Assembly (NCBI GenBank): GCA_001603765.1
Contig: LUZV01000177.1
Span: 1 to 7,268 of the forward strand
Reading direction: 5' to 3'
DNA length: 7,268 bases
Source of the DNA: Anaerolineales bacterium Chloro_02
GTDB lineage: Bacteria > Chloroflexota > Anaerolineae > Anaerolineales > Anaerolineaceae
The notes beneath the pieces are model-generated. The model saw nothing but the letters and a program-made list of their open reading frames with translations. It was not told where the DNA came from and made no database searches. The translations under genes and the position numbers were made by a program. Of this stretch, positions 1 to 4,745 are shown one piece after another (within the stretch, counting starts at the first letter, position 1; each line of letters starts with the position of its first letter).

Positions 1-15
1 CGAGCGGATTTTCAT
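1..15 (-). CDS. possible start of a further operon gene, cut by window edge
   Basis: Two bases after the stop of the RNA methyltransferase gene there is an ATG (positions 15-13, minus strand) that opens five codons, M-K-I-R-S, before the window ends. A plausible ribosome binding site, AGAAGGT (minus strand, 28-22), lies 6 nt upstream, inside the last codons of the preceding gene, which is what a translationally coupled fourth operon member would look like. Five codons do not allow any product to be recognised, and the ATG could be chance. Confidence 0.35.
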
Positions 16-17
16 AC

Positions 18-803
18 TTAGACCTTCTGACTGCGCTGGCGCAGAACCTCAAACATCAGCACACTGGCGGACACAGCCGCGTTGAGTGATTCAGTCTCTC
101 CAACCATCGGTATGCGCACACTGCGGGTTGCCAGCGCGCGACCTTCGGGGCTGATGCCTTCCGCTTCGCCGCCGATTAACAGCGCGGTGCGCCCGCGTAG
201 GTCAGCCTGCCAGAGGCTTTCCTGCCCGCGCATATCTGCATGGAAAACTGTCATCCCATCCACATAGGCAGCGATGGCTTCCCAGGGCCACTGCAGTAGC
301 GGCAAACGGAAATGCGCGCCCATGCCCGCCCGCACGACCTTTGGCGCCCAAACGTCCGTGGTACCGGGAGGCAGACAGACCGCCTGAACGCCGGCGGCAT
401 CGGCTGAGCGTAAAATCGCGCCAAGGTTTCCAGGGTCGCGCAGTTGATCCAGAATAACCACAAAACCTTGACGCGCCGGTTGAGAAAGTTCAGGAAGCTC
501 AAATATGCCTAAAATTCCCTGGGATGAGTCGGTGTCGCTGAGGCTGTCAAAAAGCTTATCGTCAACCTCAAACGCGTGTTGGGTTGGCTTAATCTGCTCC
601 AAAACCAACCGCGCCCGGGGCGTCAGGCTGGTTTTATAGAGGATGAACCGCAGCGGAAAAGCCGAAGCCAGCCCGTCTTCGAGCAGGCGCGCGCCTTCGG
701 CGGCAAAGGCGTTATGTTTTCGGCGGGCTTTGCCCTGTTCAAGCAGGCTCCGAGCCAGTTGAATATTGGGATTTTTTGGAGAACTCAGAATCTCGCTGGG
801 CAT
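18..803 (-). CDS. TrmH/SpoU-family RNA 2'-O-methyltransferase
   Basis: A 261-residue SPOUT-class enzyme that would transfer a methyl group from S-adenosylmethionine to a ribose 2'-OH of rRNA or tRNA in the cytoplasm; the target nucleotide cannot be read from sequence. The N-terminal part (about residues 10-100, with the AAEGARLLEDGL stretch at 34-45) resembles the SpoU substrate-binding domain. The SPOUT knot follows: motif 1 LDQLRDPGNLGAILRSAD at 118-135 with the invariant Asn126 and Arg132, motif 2 LLIGGEAEGIS at 208-218, and motif 3 IPMVGETESLNAAVSAS at 231-247. Motif 2 reads GGEAEG where RlmB-type enzymes have GNEGEG, a known variation that argues for a TsnR/TrmH-like subgroup rather than a second RlmB. 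I start it at ATG 803: the frame stays open to 971, but those codons lie inside the phosphoesterase gene and look unlike the family. It follows that gene by 7 nt; no Shine-Dalgarno is seen, and a TATAAT box ends 6 nt before the ATG. Confidence 0.93.
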   Translation of the reverse strand: MPSEILSSPKNPNIQLARSLLEQGKARRKHNAFAAEGARLLEDGLASAFPLRFILYKTSLTPRARLVLEQIKPTQHAFEVDDKLFDSLSDTDSSQGILGIFELPELSQPARQGFVVILDQLRDPGNLGAILRSADAAGVQAVCLPPGTTDVWAPKVVRAGMGAHFRLPLLQWPWEAIAAYVDGMTVFHADMRGQESLWQADLRGRTALLIGGEAEGISPEGRALATRSVRIPMVGETESLNAAVSASVLMFEVLRQRSQKV

Positions 804-839
804 ACAGTCATTATAACGGTGTCGGGGCATCCGGTTGAA
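804..839 (-). promoter_or_regulatory. possible internal promoter giving a leaderless methyltransferase mRNA
   Basis: On the minus strand a perfect TATAAT occupies 815-810 and overlaps the TAA stop of the upstream phosphoesterase gene. Six bases (GACTGT) separate it from the ATG at 803, so transcription starting at the usual distance would begin on or next to the start codon. The -35 side is poor: TTCAAC at 839-834 (18-bp spacer) matches TTGACA at 3 of 6 positions. A six-base match can arise by chance. Confidence 0.35.
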
Positions 840-1395
840 CAGATTTGAACTCAACACGCGCTTTTCCTTCCGCGCTGATAGTGAGGACGGCATATTGGGA
901 GCGGAACTGATTGCGCCGCTCGGGGTAGCTGACGCCGGGGTTGATGAAGCGCTTGCCAGCCATAAGTTCATCCTGACGAGCGTGTATGTGCCCGTAGATG
1001 ATCACATCCGCCAACGGATACTTTTCGGCGAGTTTCGTCTGAAATTGACGATGTCCACTCATTGTTCCGAACAAGAAAAGGATTACATAATTCCAAAACC
1101 ACTGCCAGATGCTGATATGACCGTGAGCCAGGGTGATATTGAGACCGTTGATCTGATAATGATAATCCAACGGCAGGCGGTACCCCAGGAACCAGTCGCG
1201 GTTGCCCTGAACGGCGTCGGTGGGCGCGATTTGCGCGAGGCGTTCAACCACCTCCGGCAAGCAAACATCACCGGCGTGCAGGATGCCGTCTGGTTTTTCA
1301 GCTTCAATCGCGCGTAAAAGGGCAGGATCTAACGCGTTTGTGCGGTCTCCCACATGGGTGTCAGCCAAAATAAGGATACGTTGGTCGGCAGGCAT
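811..1395 (-). CDS. YfcE/MJ0936-like metallophosphoesterase
   Basis: A 194-residue soluble calcineurin-like phosphoesterase. Family members cleave phosphodiester or phosphomonoester bonds using two metal ions; the physiological substrate is unknown. The metal and catalytic motifs are present in order: D-x-H at 11-13, GD at 42-43, GNRD at 64-67, HGH at 91-93, GHIH at 135-138, then INPGVSYPER at 151-160, near the usual NPGS turn. The spacing between HGH and GHIH is about 41 residues, longer than in the compact archetype, because of an aromatic and hydrophobic stretch (W97, W99, F100, W101, then VILFLFG to 110) that may cover the active site or make a dimer or membrane contact (inference). It begins 10 nt after the LysM gene stop with no clear Shine-Dalgarno, so it is probably translated by coupling, and it lies 7 nt before the methyltransferase gene. 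Whether it acts on nucleotides or cell-envelope phosphodiesters cannot be decided. Confidence 0.9.
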   Translation of the reverse strand: MPADQRILILADTHVGDRTNALDPALLRAIEAEKPDGILHAGDVCLPEVVERLAQIAPTDAVQGNRDWFLGYRLPLDYHYQINGLNITLAHGHISIWQWFWNYVILFLFGTMSGHRQFQTKLAEKYPLADVIIYGHIHARQDELMAGKRFINPGVSYPERRNQFRSQYAVLTISAEGKARVEFKSVQPDAPTPL

Positions 1396-1405
1396 GCGAG
1401 TAGGT

Positions 1406-1939
1406 CTAACGCGGCTTTTTCAGAAAACCAAAGTATCCCACCAACAACAGCCCCACCAGGCTGACCGCTGCCATTGTCAGACCAACTTTTTTGCTGTCTC
1501 CAAAGAGGAGCTGACCGGTTGAAGGCGGCAAGGTGGCGGTGGGGGTAGGCAGAGGCGTCTTGCTGGGGATTGGCGTGCGGCTGGGCACAAAAACCGTCGG
1601 TTGAGGCGTAGTGGGTGATAAGGTCGGGGTCGCGTTGCTGGTTGGTGTTGGGGTGTTCGCACGGCGGATAAGCAGGAGCTGACCGATGTAGACCTCATGC
1701 GCCTCAGGGCTGTTGCCATTCAGCACCATGATATCACTGCCTAGGATGCCATAAGCGGCTGAGATAACCCAAAGGCTTTCGCCTTCCTTTACCAGGTGAT
1801 AGATAGAGCCGTCCGGATGAGGGGTTGAGGTGAGGATGCCGTAAGTGTTTGGGGTAGGGTTTTGCGCCAGAGTGTTCCCTAACGGCAGAGCAATCATCAG
1901 CACGCTGAAAATCACGACCAAGAGTTTCATCCATTTCAT
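1406..1939 (-). CDS. secreted LysM-domain protein with Pro/Thr linker and C-terminal membrane anchor
   Basis: A 177-residue exported protein probably held at the cell surface. Residues 1-25 form a signal peptide (Lys2/Lys5, hydrophobic LLVVIFSVLMIALPL, likely cut near NTLAQ). A single LysM peptidoglycan-binding domain spans about 46-92 (YHLVKEGESLW start, IGQLLLI end). Residues 95-142 are a low-complexity Pro/Thr/Ser linker of the kind that spans a wall. The C-terminus has LPPSTG at 137-142, a hydrophobic helix at about 153-172 and a basic KKPR tail, the layout of a membrane anchor and close to a sortase sorting signal. The open frame extends upstream to 2284, but that part is antisense to serS and not protein-like. 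I chose ATG 1939 because a TATAAT box ends 7 nt upstream; ATG 1945 (+2 residues) and ATG 1930 (-3) are alternatives. No Shine-Dalgarno is seen. It leads the three-gene minus-strand operon. LysM and anchor are solid; the biological role is unknown. Confidence 0.88.
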   Translation of the reverse strand: MKWMKLLVVIFSVLMIALPLGNTLAQNPTPNTYGILTSTPHPDGSIYHLVKEGESLWVISAAYGILGSDIMVLNGNSPEAHEVYIGQLLLIRRANTPTPTSNATPTLSPTTPQPTVFVPSRTPIPSKTPLPTPTATLPPSTGQLLFGDSKKVGLTMAAVSLVGLLLVGYFGFLKKPR

Positions 1940-1974
1940 GGGCATTATTATAGCTGTTTTGGCAAAGCTGTTCA
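1940..1974 (-). promoter_or_regulatory. promoter of the LysM-phosphoesterase-methyltransferase operon
   Basis: On the minus strand TGAACA (1974-1969, 4 of 6 matches to TTGACA) and a perfect TATAAT (1952-1947) are separated by 16 bp. The usual start distance puts transcription at about 1941-1939, on the ATG chosen for the LysM gene, so the message would be leaderless, in agreement with the missing Shine-Dalgarno. The assignment of a sigma-70-type promoter is inference from consensus only. Confidence 0.55.
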
Positions 1975-1985
1975 GGAAGGGTTTA

Positions 1986-1998
1986 AGATTGCCAATCT
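1986..1998. promoter_or_regulatory. 13-bp dyad, possible operator
   Basis: AGATTGCCAATCT is a perfect inverted repeat (AGATTG/CAATCT) around one central base. It sits between the divergent LysM and serS starts, upstream of the LysM -35 box and about 17 bp before the serS -10 candidate. A partner dyad built from the same GATTG/GCCA words lies 36 bp downstream, centre to centre. A dimeric regulator could bind; no family is indicated. Confidence 0.35.
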
Positions 1999-2020
1999 CC
2001 GGGTAAGTGAATGGTAAAAT
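1989..2020 (+). promoter_or_regulatory. weak candidate promoter for serS
   Basis: TAAAAT at 2015-2020 matches the -10 consensus at 5 of 6 positions and would start transcription near 2027, leaving a leader of about 34 nt with a Shine-Dalgarno. TTGCCA at 1989-1994 matches the -35 consensus at 5 of 6 but the spacer is 20 bp, too long for a standard promoter. A promoter must lie in this 115-bp divergent gap or serS would have no nearby one, but its exact position is uncertain. Confidence 0.3.
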
Positions 2021-2021
2021 T

Positions 2022-2034
2022 AGCCAGATTGGCT
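2022..2034. promoter_or_regulatory. second 13-bp dyad near the predicted serS transcription start
   Basis: AGCCAGATTGGCT is a perfect 5-bp inverted repeat (AGCCA/TGGCT) around GAT. Its inner AGATTGGC is also the exact reverse complement of GCCAATCT at 1991-1998, so the two dyads could pair as a long-range 8-bp stem in DNA, or both bind one protein. If the -10 at 2015-2020 is right, this site covers the transcription start. Confidence 0.3.
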
Positions 2035-2045
2035 TACAGTGAGCC

Positions 2046-2056
2046 GGAGAAGAGGT
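2046..2056 (+). promoter_or_regulatory. serS ribosome binding site
   Basis: GGAGAAGAGGT upstream of the serS ATG contains GGAG (2046-2049) and GAGGT (2052-2056); the latter ends 4 nt before the ATG. Purine-rich pairing to the 16S anti-Shine-Dalgarno supports the start at 2061 and contrasts with the leader-poor genes on the other strand. Confidence 0.65.
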
Positions 2057-2060
2057 CAGA

Positions 2061-3329
2061 ATGTTAGATGTGAAATTATTCCGGGATAATCCCGATTTTG
2101 TTAAACAAGGGCTGGCTTTGCGCCAGATGGACGGCGCGATTGTGGATGAGGTGATCGCGCTGGACGAAAAGCGGCGCGCCTTGATCCTGGATGTAGAAGG
2201 AAAGAAAGCAGAACGCAACGCCGTCAGCAAAGAAATCGGGCGGATGAAGAGCAAAGAAGAGCGCGAGGAGAAAATCAGCGCCATGCGCGATTTGGGCGAT
2301 GAGATTGCCGCGCTGGATGAAAGTTTGAAACAAGTGGAATTGGCGCTTTACGACACAATGGCGAGTATCCCCAACATTCCCGACCCAGACGTCCCGGTTG
2401 GACCAGACGACAAGCACAATGTGGTATTACGCACGATTGGCGAACCAAAGCACTTTGACTTTGAGCCAAAACCGCATTGGGATTTGGGAACCGTGCTGGA
2501 CATCATCGACTTTGACGCGGGTGTGAAACTTGCGGGAACGCGTTTTTATGTGCTCAAAGGCGCGGGAGCACGCCTGGAACGCGCTTTGATCTTCTGGATG
2601 CTGGATCTGCACATCCGCCAGGGGTACAAAGAGTTTTATCCGCCGTGGATGGTTAAGGAAGAGGTCATGTTTGCCTCCGGGCAGCTTCCAAAATTCGCGG
2701 ATAACCTTTACCGAGACCACCAGGAGGATTTTTGGTGGGTGCCGACTGCTGAAGTGCCGCTGACTGGCATGCTGATGGGCGAAATTCTGGAAGAATCCGC
2801 CCTGCCGATGAACTTGACTGCCTACACTGCTTGTTTCCGGCGCGAAAAAATGAGCGCCGGCAGGGATGTTCGAGGCATTAAACGCGGGCATCAATTTGAC
2901 AAGGTTGAAATGTACAAGTACTGCCTGCCAGAAAACGCCGAACAGGAGCTGGAAAAGATGGTCGCGGACGCCTGCGCCACTTGCGAAGGGCTGGGGCTCA
3001 CTTACCGCGTGATGAAGCAGTGCACAGGCGACCTGAGCTTTGCTTCTCACAAGACTTACGACGTGGAAGTCTGGGCTCCCGGCTGCCAGGAATGGCTTGA
3101 GGTTTCGTCCGTTTCGAACGTGGGGCAGTTCCAGGCAAGGCGGGCAAATATTAAATATCGCCCGGCAGACGGATCCTCGCTGCAGTATGTTAACACCCTC
3201 AACGGATCGGGTTTGGGTCTGCCGCGCACGCTGATTGCCGTGCTCGAAAACTACCAGCAGGCAGATGGCAGCATTGTGGTGCCAGAGGTTCTAAAACCGC
3301 TGATGGGAGGGATTGAGGTCATCCGATGA
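2061..3329 (+). CDS. serS: seryl-tRNA synthetase
   Basis: A 422-residue class II synthetase, the usual length, that charges tRNA-Ser (and the selenocysteine tRNA where present) with serine using ATP in the cytoplasm. Residues about 1-100 make the N-terminal domain with the long antiparallel coiled-coil arm rich in Lys/Glu (about 35-95) that reaches the tRNA long variable arm. The catalytic core follows: motif 1 region around GYKEFYPPWMVK (188-199), the serine pocket TAEVPLTG (229-236), motif 2 FRREKMSAGRDVRGIKRGHQFDKVE (259-283, Arg260 at the ATP site), the QARRANIKYRP stretch (358-368), and motif 3 NGSGLGLPRTLIAVLENYQ (381-399). The end, VPEVLKPLMGG, is typical. The ATG at 2061 has a good Shine-Dalgarno and the expected MLDVKLFRDNP opening. 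No T-box leader fits in the 115-bp upstream gap. Its stop overlaps the start of the next gene. Confidence 0.98.
   Translation: MLDVKLFRDNPDFVKQGLALRQMDGAIVDEVIALDEKRRALILDVEGKKAERNAVSKEIGRMKSKEEREEKISAMRDLGDEIAALDESLKQVELALYDTMASIPNIPDPDVPVGPDDKHNVVLRTIGEPKHFDFEPKPHWDLGTVLDIIDFDAGVKLAGTRFYVLKGAGARLERALIFWMLDLHIRQGYKEFYPPWMVKEEVMFASGQLPKFADNLYRDHQEDFWWVPTAEVPLTGMLMGEILEESALPMNLTAYTACFRREKMSAGRDVRGIKRGHQFDKVEMYKYCLPENAEQELEKMVADACATCEGLGLTYRVMKQCTGDLSFASHKTYDVEVWAPGCQEWLEVSSVSNVGQFQARRANIKYRPADGSSLQYVNTLNGSGLGLPRTLIAVLENYQQADGSIVVPEVLKPLMGGIEVIR
3315..3319 (+). promoter_or_regulatory. ribosome binding site inside serS for the DUF456 gene
   Basis: GAGGT, 6 nt before the ATG at 3326, lies within the last serS codons. 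With the ATGA stop-start overlap it supports coupled translation and fixes the downstream start. Confidence 0.6.
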
Positions 3330-3853
3330 CGCCGAATTGGGTCAAAATCGCCGTGGGGGTTGTTAGCGGCATTTTGAATCTGGTCGGCTTTTTTGGCCTC
3401 TTTTTGGTATTCTTCCCGGGGCTGACTGTCAGTTGGGTTGGTCACCTGATTTGGGTCATTTATGTGGGCTTTAATAGCGGGCACTCGCCGCTGCAGCATG
3501 GTCTGACCATCGCGTTGTTCGTCTTCAACACCTTACTCATGCTGGCTGGCTCAGTGCTGGACAACATCCTTGGAGCCAAAAAAACGCGCGACGCTGGCGT
3601 GCCCTGGTGGGAGATTCTGGTGAGTCTGCTTGGCATGCTGATCGGCGGGATTTTCCTGACCCCGTTTGGGGGCATCGCGACCGCGCTGGGGCTTTTATAC
3701 CTGTTGGAGTACCGCCGGTTAGGGCAGGATCGCGAAAAAGCCTGGGAGGGGACGAAAGCGCTGGCGTTTGGCTACGGTCTGGCGGCGTTCATTCGTTTGA
3801 TCCTGGGCGCGGTGATGGTTGGGGTCTGGCTGGTGACGGTGATATTTTTGTAG
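3326..3853 (+). CDS. DUF456 (YqgC-like) integral membrane protein
   Basis: A 175-residue, very hydrophobic inner-membrane protein with about five predicted membrane segments: roughly 8-30, 34-50, 58-78, 97-126 (possibly two short helices) and 150-174. Signature stretches are GLFLVFFPGLTVSWVG (24-39), AGSVLDNILGAKKTRDAGVPWWE (74-96) and GGIFLTPFGGIATALG (107-122), which match my memory of the DUF456 family (Bacillus YqgC), including the conserved D79 and charged AKKTR loop. The family has glycine-zipper-like helices and no established function; I propose none. The start ATG overlaps the serS stop as ATGA, with GAGGT 6 nt upstream, so the two genes are almost certainly one transcript. No U-tract terminator follows. 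Family assignment is good; the exact segment boundaries are by eye. Confidence 0.88.
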   Translation: MTPNWVKIAVGVVSGILNLVGFFGLFLVFFPGLTVSWVGHLIWVIYVGFNSGHSPLQHGLTIALFVFNTLLMLAGSVLDNILGAKKTRDAGVPWWEILVSLLGMLIGGIFLTPFGGIATALGLLYLLEYRRLGQDREKAWEGTKALAFGYGLAAFIRLILGAVMVGVWLVTVIFL

Positions 3854-4001
3854 ACCGATTTTCGTTGTGGCCAGGTTGTGCGACGGTAGTTGGGTGAAGC
3901 AGCACAACACAATCATTGCGCAATTAAATTTTGAAGCGCAACTCAACAGATTCTGTAGGGAATAAGCCTGCCTATTCCTCTTCAAAATTACGGGAAATAG
4001 G

Positions 4002-4074
4002 GTAGGGGCGAAGCATTCATAACCAATGCGTTCAGATAACCGGCGAAGGTTTGTTTGGAATGCTTCGCCCCTAC
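4002..4074. repeat. stem I of copy A: 17-bp inverted repeat
   Basis: GTAGGGGCGAAGCATTC (4002-4018) and its exact reverse complement (4058-4074) enclose 39 bases. Within the loop AACC (4038-4041) can pair with GGTT (4049-4052). As DNA this would be a long cruciform or recombination site; as RNA a very stable hairpin. Confidence 0.9.
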
Positions 4075-4173
4075 GGTAGATAGGGGTCATGCCCGCGAAC
4101 CCTTGCCATTCCAGTGTCCGATAGGGCATGGTTTCAATAAATGGATGTTATCTGGTCGGCGAACGATCGTTAC

Positions 4174-4198
4174 GTCAGGTTGAAAACCGCAACCTGAC
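4174..4198. repeat. stem III of copy A: 9-bp hairpin with 7-base loop
   Basis: GTCAGGTTG and CAACCTGAC pair perfectly around AAAACCG. The whole 25 bases are identical in copy B (4546-4570). The shape is a typical REP-like hairpin; no T-run follows. Confidence 0.85.
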
Positions 4199-4242
4199 CT
4201 ACATCGATGCGGTCGTAATCCAAAAAAGACCCCGATCTCGCC

Positions 4243-4294
4243 GGTCTCCTGACCGAGCGAATGGCGGCTAAATGCCTAGCATGCTCAGGAGACC
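4243..4294. repeat. stem IV of copy A: 10-bp inverted repeat
   Basis: GGTCTCCTGA (4243-4252) and TCAGGAGACC (4285-4294) pair perfectly around 32 bases. The same arms occur unchanged in copy B. Confidence 0.85.
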
Positions 4295-4373
4295 ATGCAA
4301 GAACAAGACATCAGGATTGTTGGGTTACACGATTTCGTCGATCCACCCAATTTGCGAAATGACGGCAATCAGG

Positions 4374-4446
4374 GTAGGGGCGAAGCATTCTTAATCGGTG
4401 CATTCAGTTAACCTGCAGAGCTTGGGTTGGAATGCTTCGCCCCTAC
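4374..4446. repeat. stem I of copy B: 17-bp inverted repeat
   Basis: The arms equal those of copy A base for base and enclose a loop of the same 39-base length, but the loop matches copy A at only 27 of 39 positions. Confidence 0.9.
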
Positions 4447-4613
4447 AGTAGATAGGGATCATGACCGCGAACCCTTGCCGTTCCAGTGCCCGATAAGGCA
4501 TGGTTTCAATAAATGGATGTTATCTTGTCGGCGAACGATCGTTACGTCAGGTTGAAAACCGCAACCTGACCTACATCGATGCAGTTGTAATCAAAAAAAG
4601 CCCCGATCTCGCC

Positions 4614-4665
4614 GGTCTCCTGACCAAGTGGGTGGCGGCCAAATGCCTAGCATGCTCAGGAGACC
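4614..4665. repeat. stem IV of copy B: 10-bp inverted repeat
   Basis: The arms GGTCTCCTGA and TCAGGAGACC are unchanged from copy A; the 32-base loop differs at 5 positions. Confidence 0.85.
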
Positions 4666-4745
4666 ATGCAAAAACAGGAAATCAGGATTGTTGGTTTACA
4701 CGATTTCGTCGATCCACCCAAACCACAACAAAAATCATTCAACGA

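Larger units (their letters stand above)
3999..4350. repeat. tandem composite palindromic repeat, copy A
   Basis: This 352-bp unit is repeated at 4371-4721 with roughly 91% identity (about 32 differences counted by eye, one a single-base gap). It is a chain of inverted repeats: stem I 4002-4018/4058-4074 (17 bp), stem II 4088-4094/4124-4130 (CATGCCC/GGGCATG), the palindrome AACGATCGTT at 4162-4171, stem III 4174-4182/4190-4198 (GTCAGGTTG/CAACCTGAC), stem IV 4243-4252/4285-4294 (GGTCTCCTGA/TCAGGAGACC), and stem V 4320-4325/4345-4350 (TTGGGT/ACCCAA). Such words resemble short interspersed palindromes (REP or MITE-like) that I recall from Chloroflexota and cyanobacterial genomes, but I could not search. 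There is no transposase, no coding capacity and no clear target-site duplication. Confidence 0.92.
4371..4721. repeat. tandem composite palindromic repeat, copy B
   Basis: Second, 351-bp copy of the unit at 3999-4350, same orientation, ending 24 bp from the rlmB stop. Stem I arms (4374-4390/4430-4446), the palindrome AACGATCGTT (4534-4543), stem III (4546-4554/4562-4570) and stem IV arms (4614-4623/4656-4665) are identical to copy A. Stem II is damaged here (CATGACC against AGGCATG) and one strand of stem V has a substitution (GGGTT to GGTTT). Confidence 0.92.
3854..4745. other. 892-bp gene-free region between convergent operons, rich in inverted repeats
   Basis: I see no credible gene here; frames opening into it on either strand are not protein-like. 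The first 145 bp carry three small inverted repeats: GTTGTGC (3875-3881) with GCACAAC (3902-3908), TTGCGC (3916-3921) with GCGCAA (3936-3941), and GGAATA (3959-3964) with TATTCC (3973-3978). None is followed by a T-run, so none is a standard terminator. The remainder is filled by two tandem repeat units (3999-4350 and 4371-4721), described separately, with a 20-bp spacer (4351-4370). Confidence 0.8.

Noticed and set aside
804..971. N-terminal extension of the RNA methyltransferase frame
   Set aside because: It overlaps the phosphoesterase reading frame and its residues do not resemble the SpoU N-terminus, which begins cleanly at 803.
835..1317. Plus-strand 160-codon open frame antisense to the phosphoesterase
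   Set aside because: It is a shadow of a gene with complete catalytic motifs and has no family resemblance.
1946..2060. T-box riboswitch upstream of serS
   Set aside because: The gap is only 115 bp, with no T-box core or terminator/antiterminator pair visible.
1946..2284. N-terminal extension of the LysM frame over serS
   Set aside because: The extra codons are the antisense of serS, and a proper signal peptide begins at 1939 or 1945.
3875..3908. 7-bp inverted repeat just after the DUF456 stop as a terminator
   Set aside because: The loop is 20 bases and no T-run follows.
3719..4129. Minus-strand 136-codon open frame across copy A and the DUF456 gene
   Set aside because: It starts in the repeat, crosses non-coding DNA and runs antisense to a well-supported membrane protein gene; composition is not protein-like.
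4130..4530. GGTTTCAATAAATGG at 4129 and 4502 resembling the 3' end of some CRISPR repeats
   Set aside because: Only two occurrences about 372 bp apart, explained by the 352-bp tandem unit; no short regular spacers and no cas genes.
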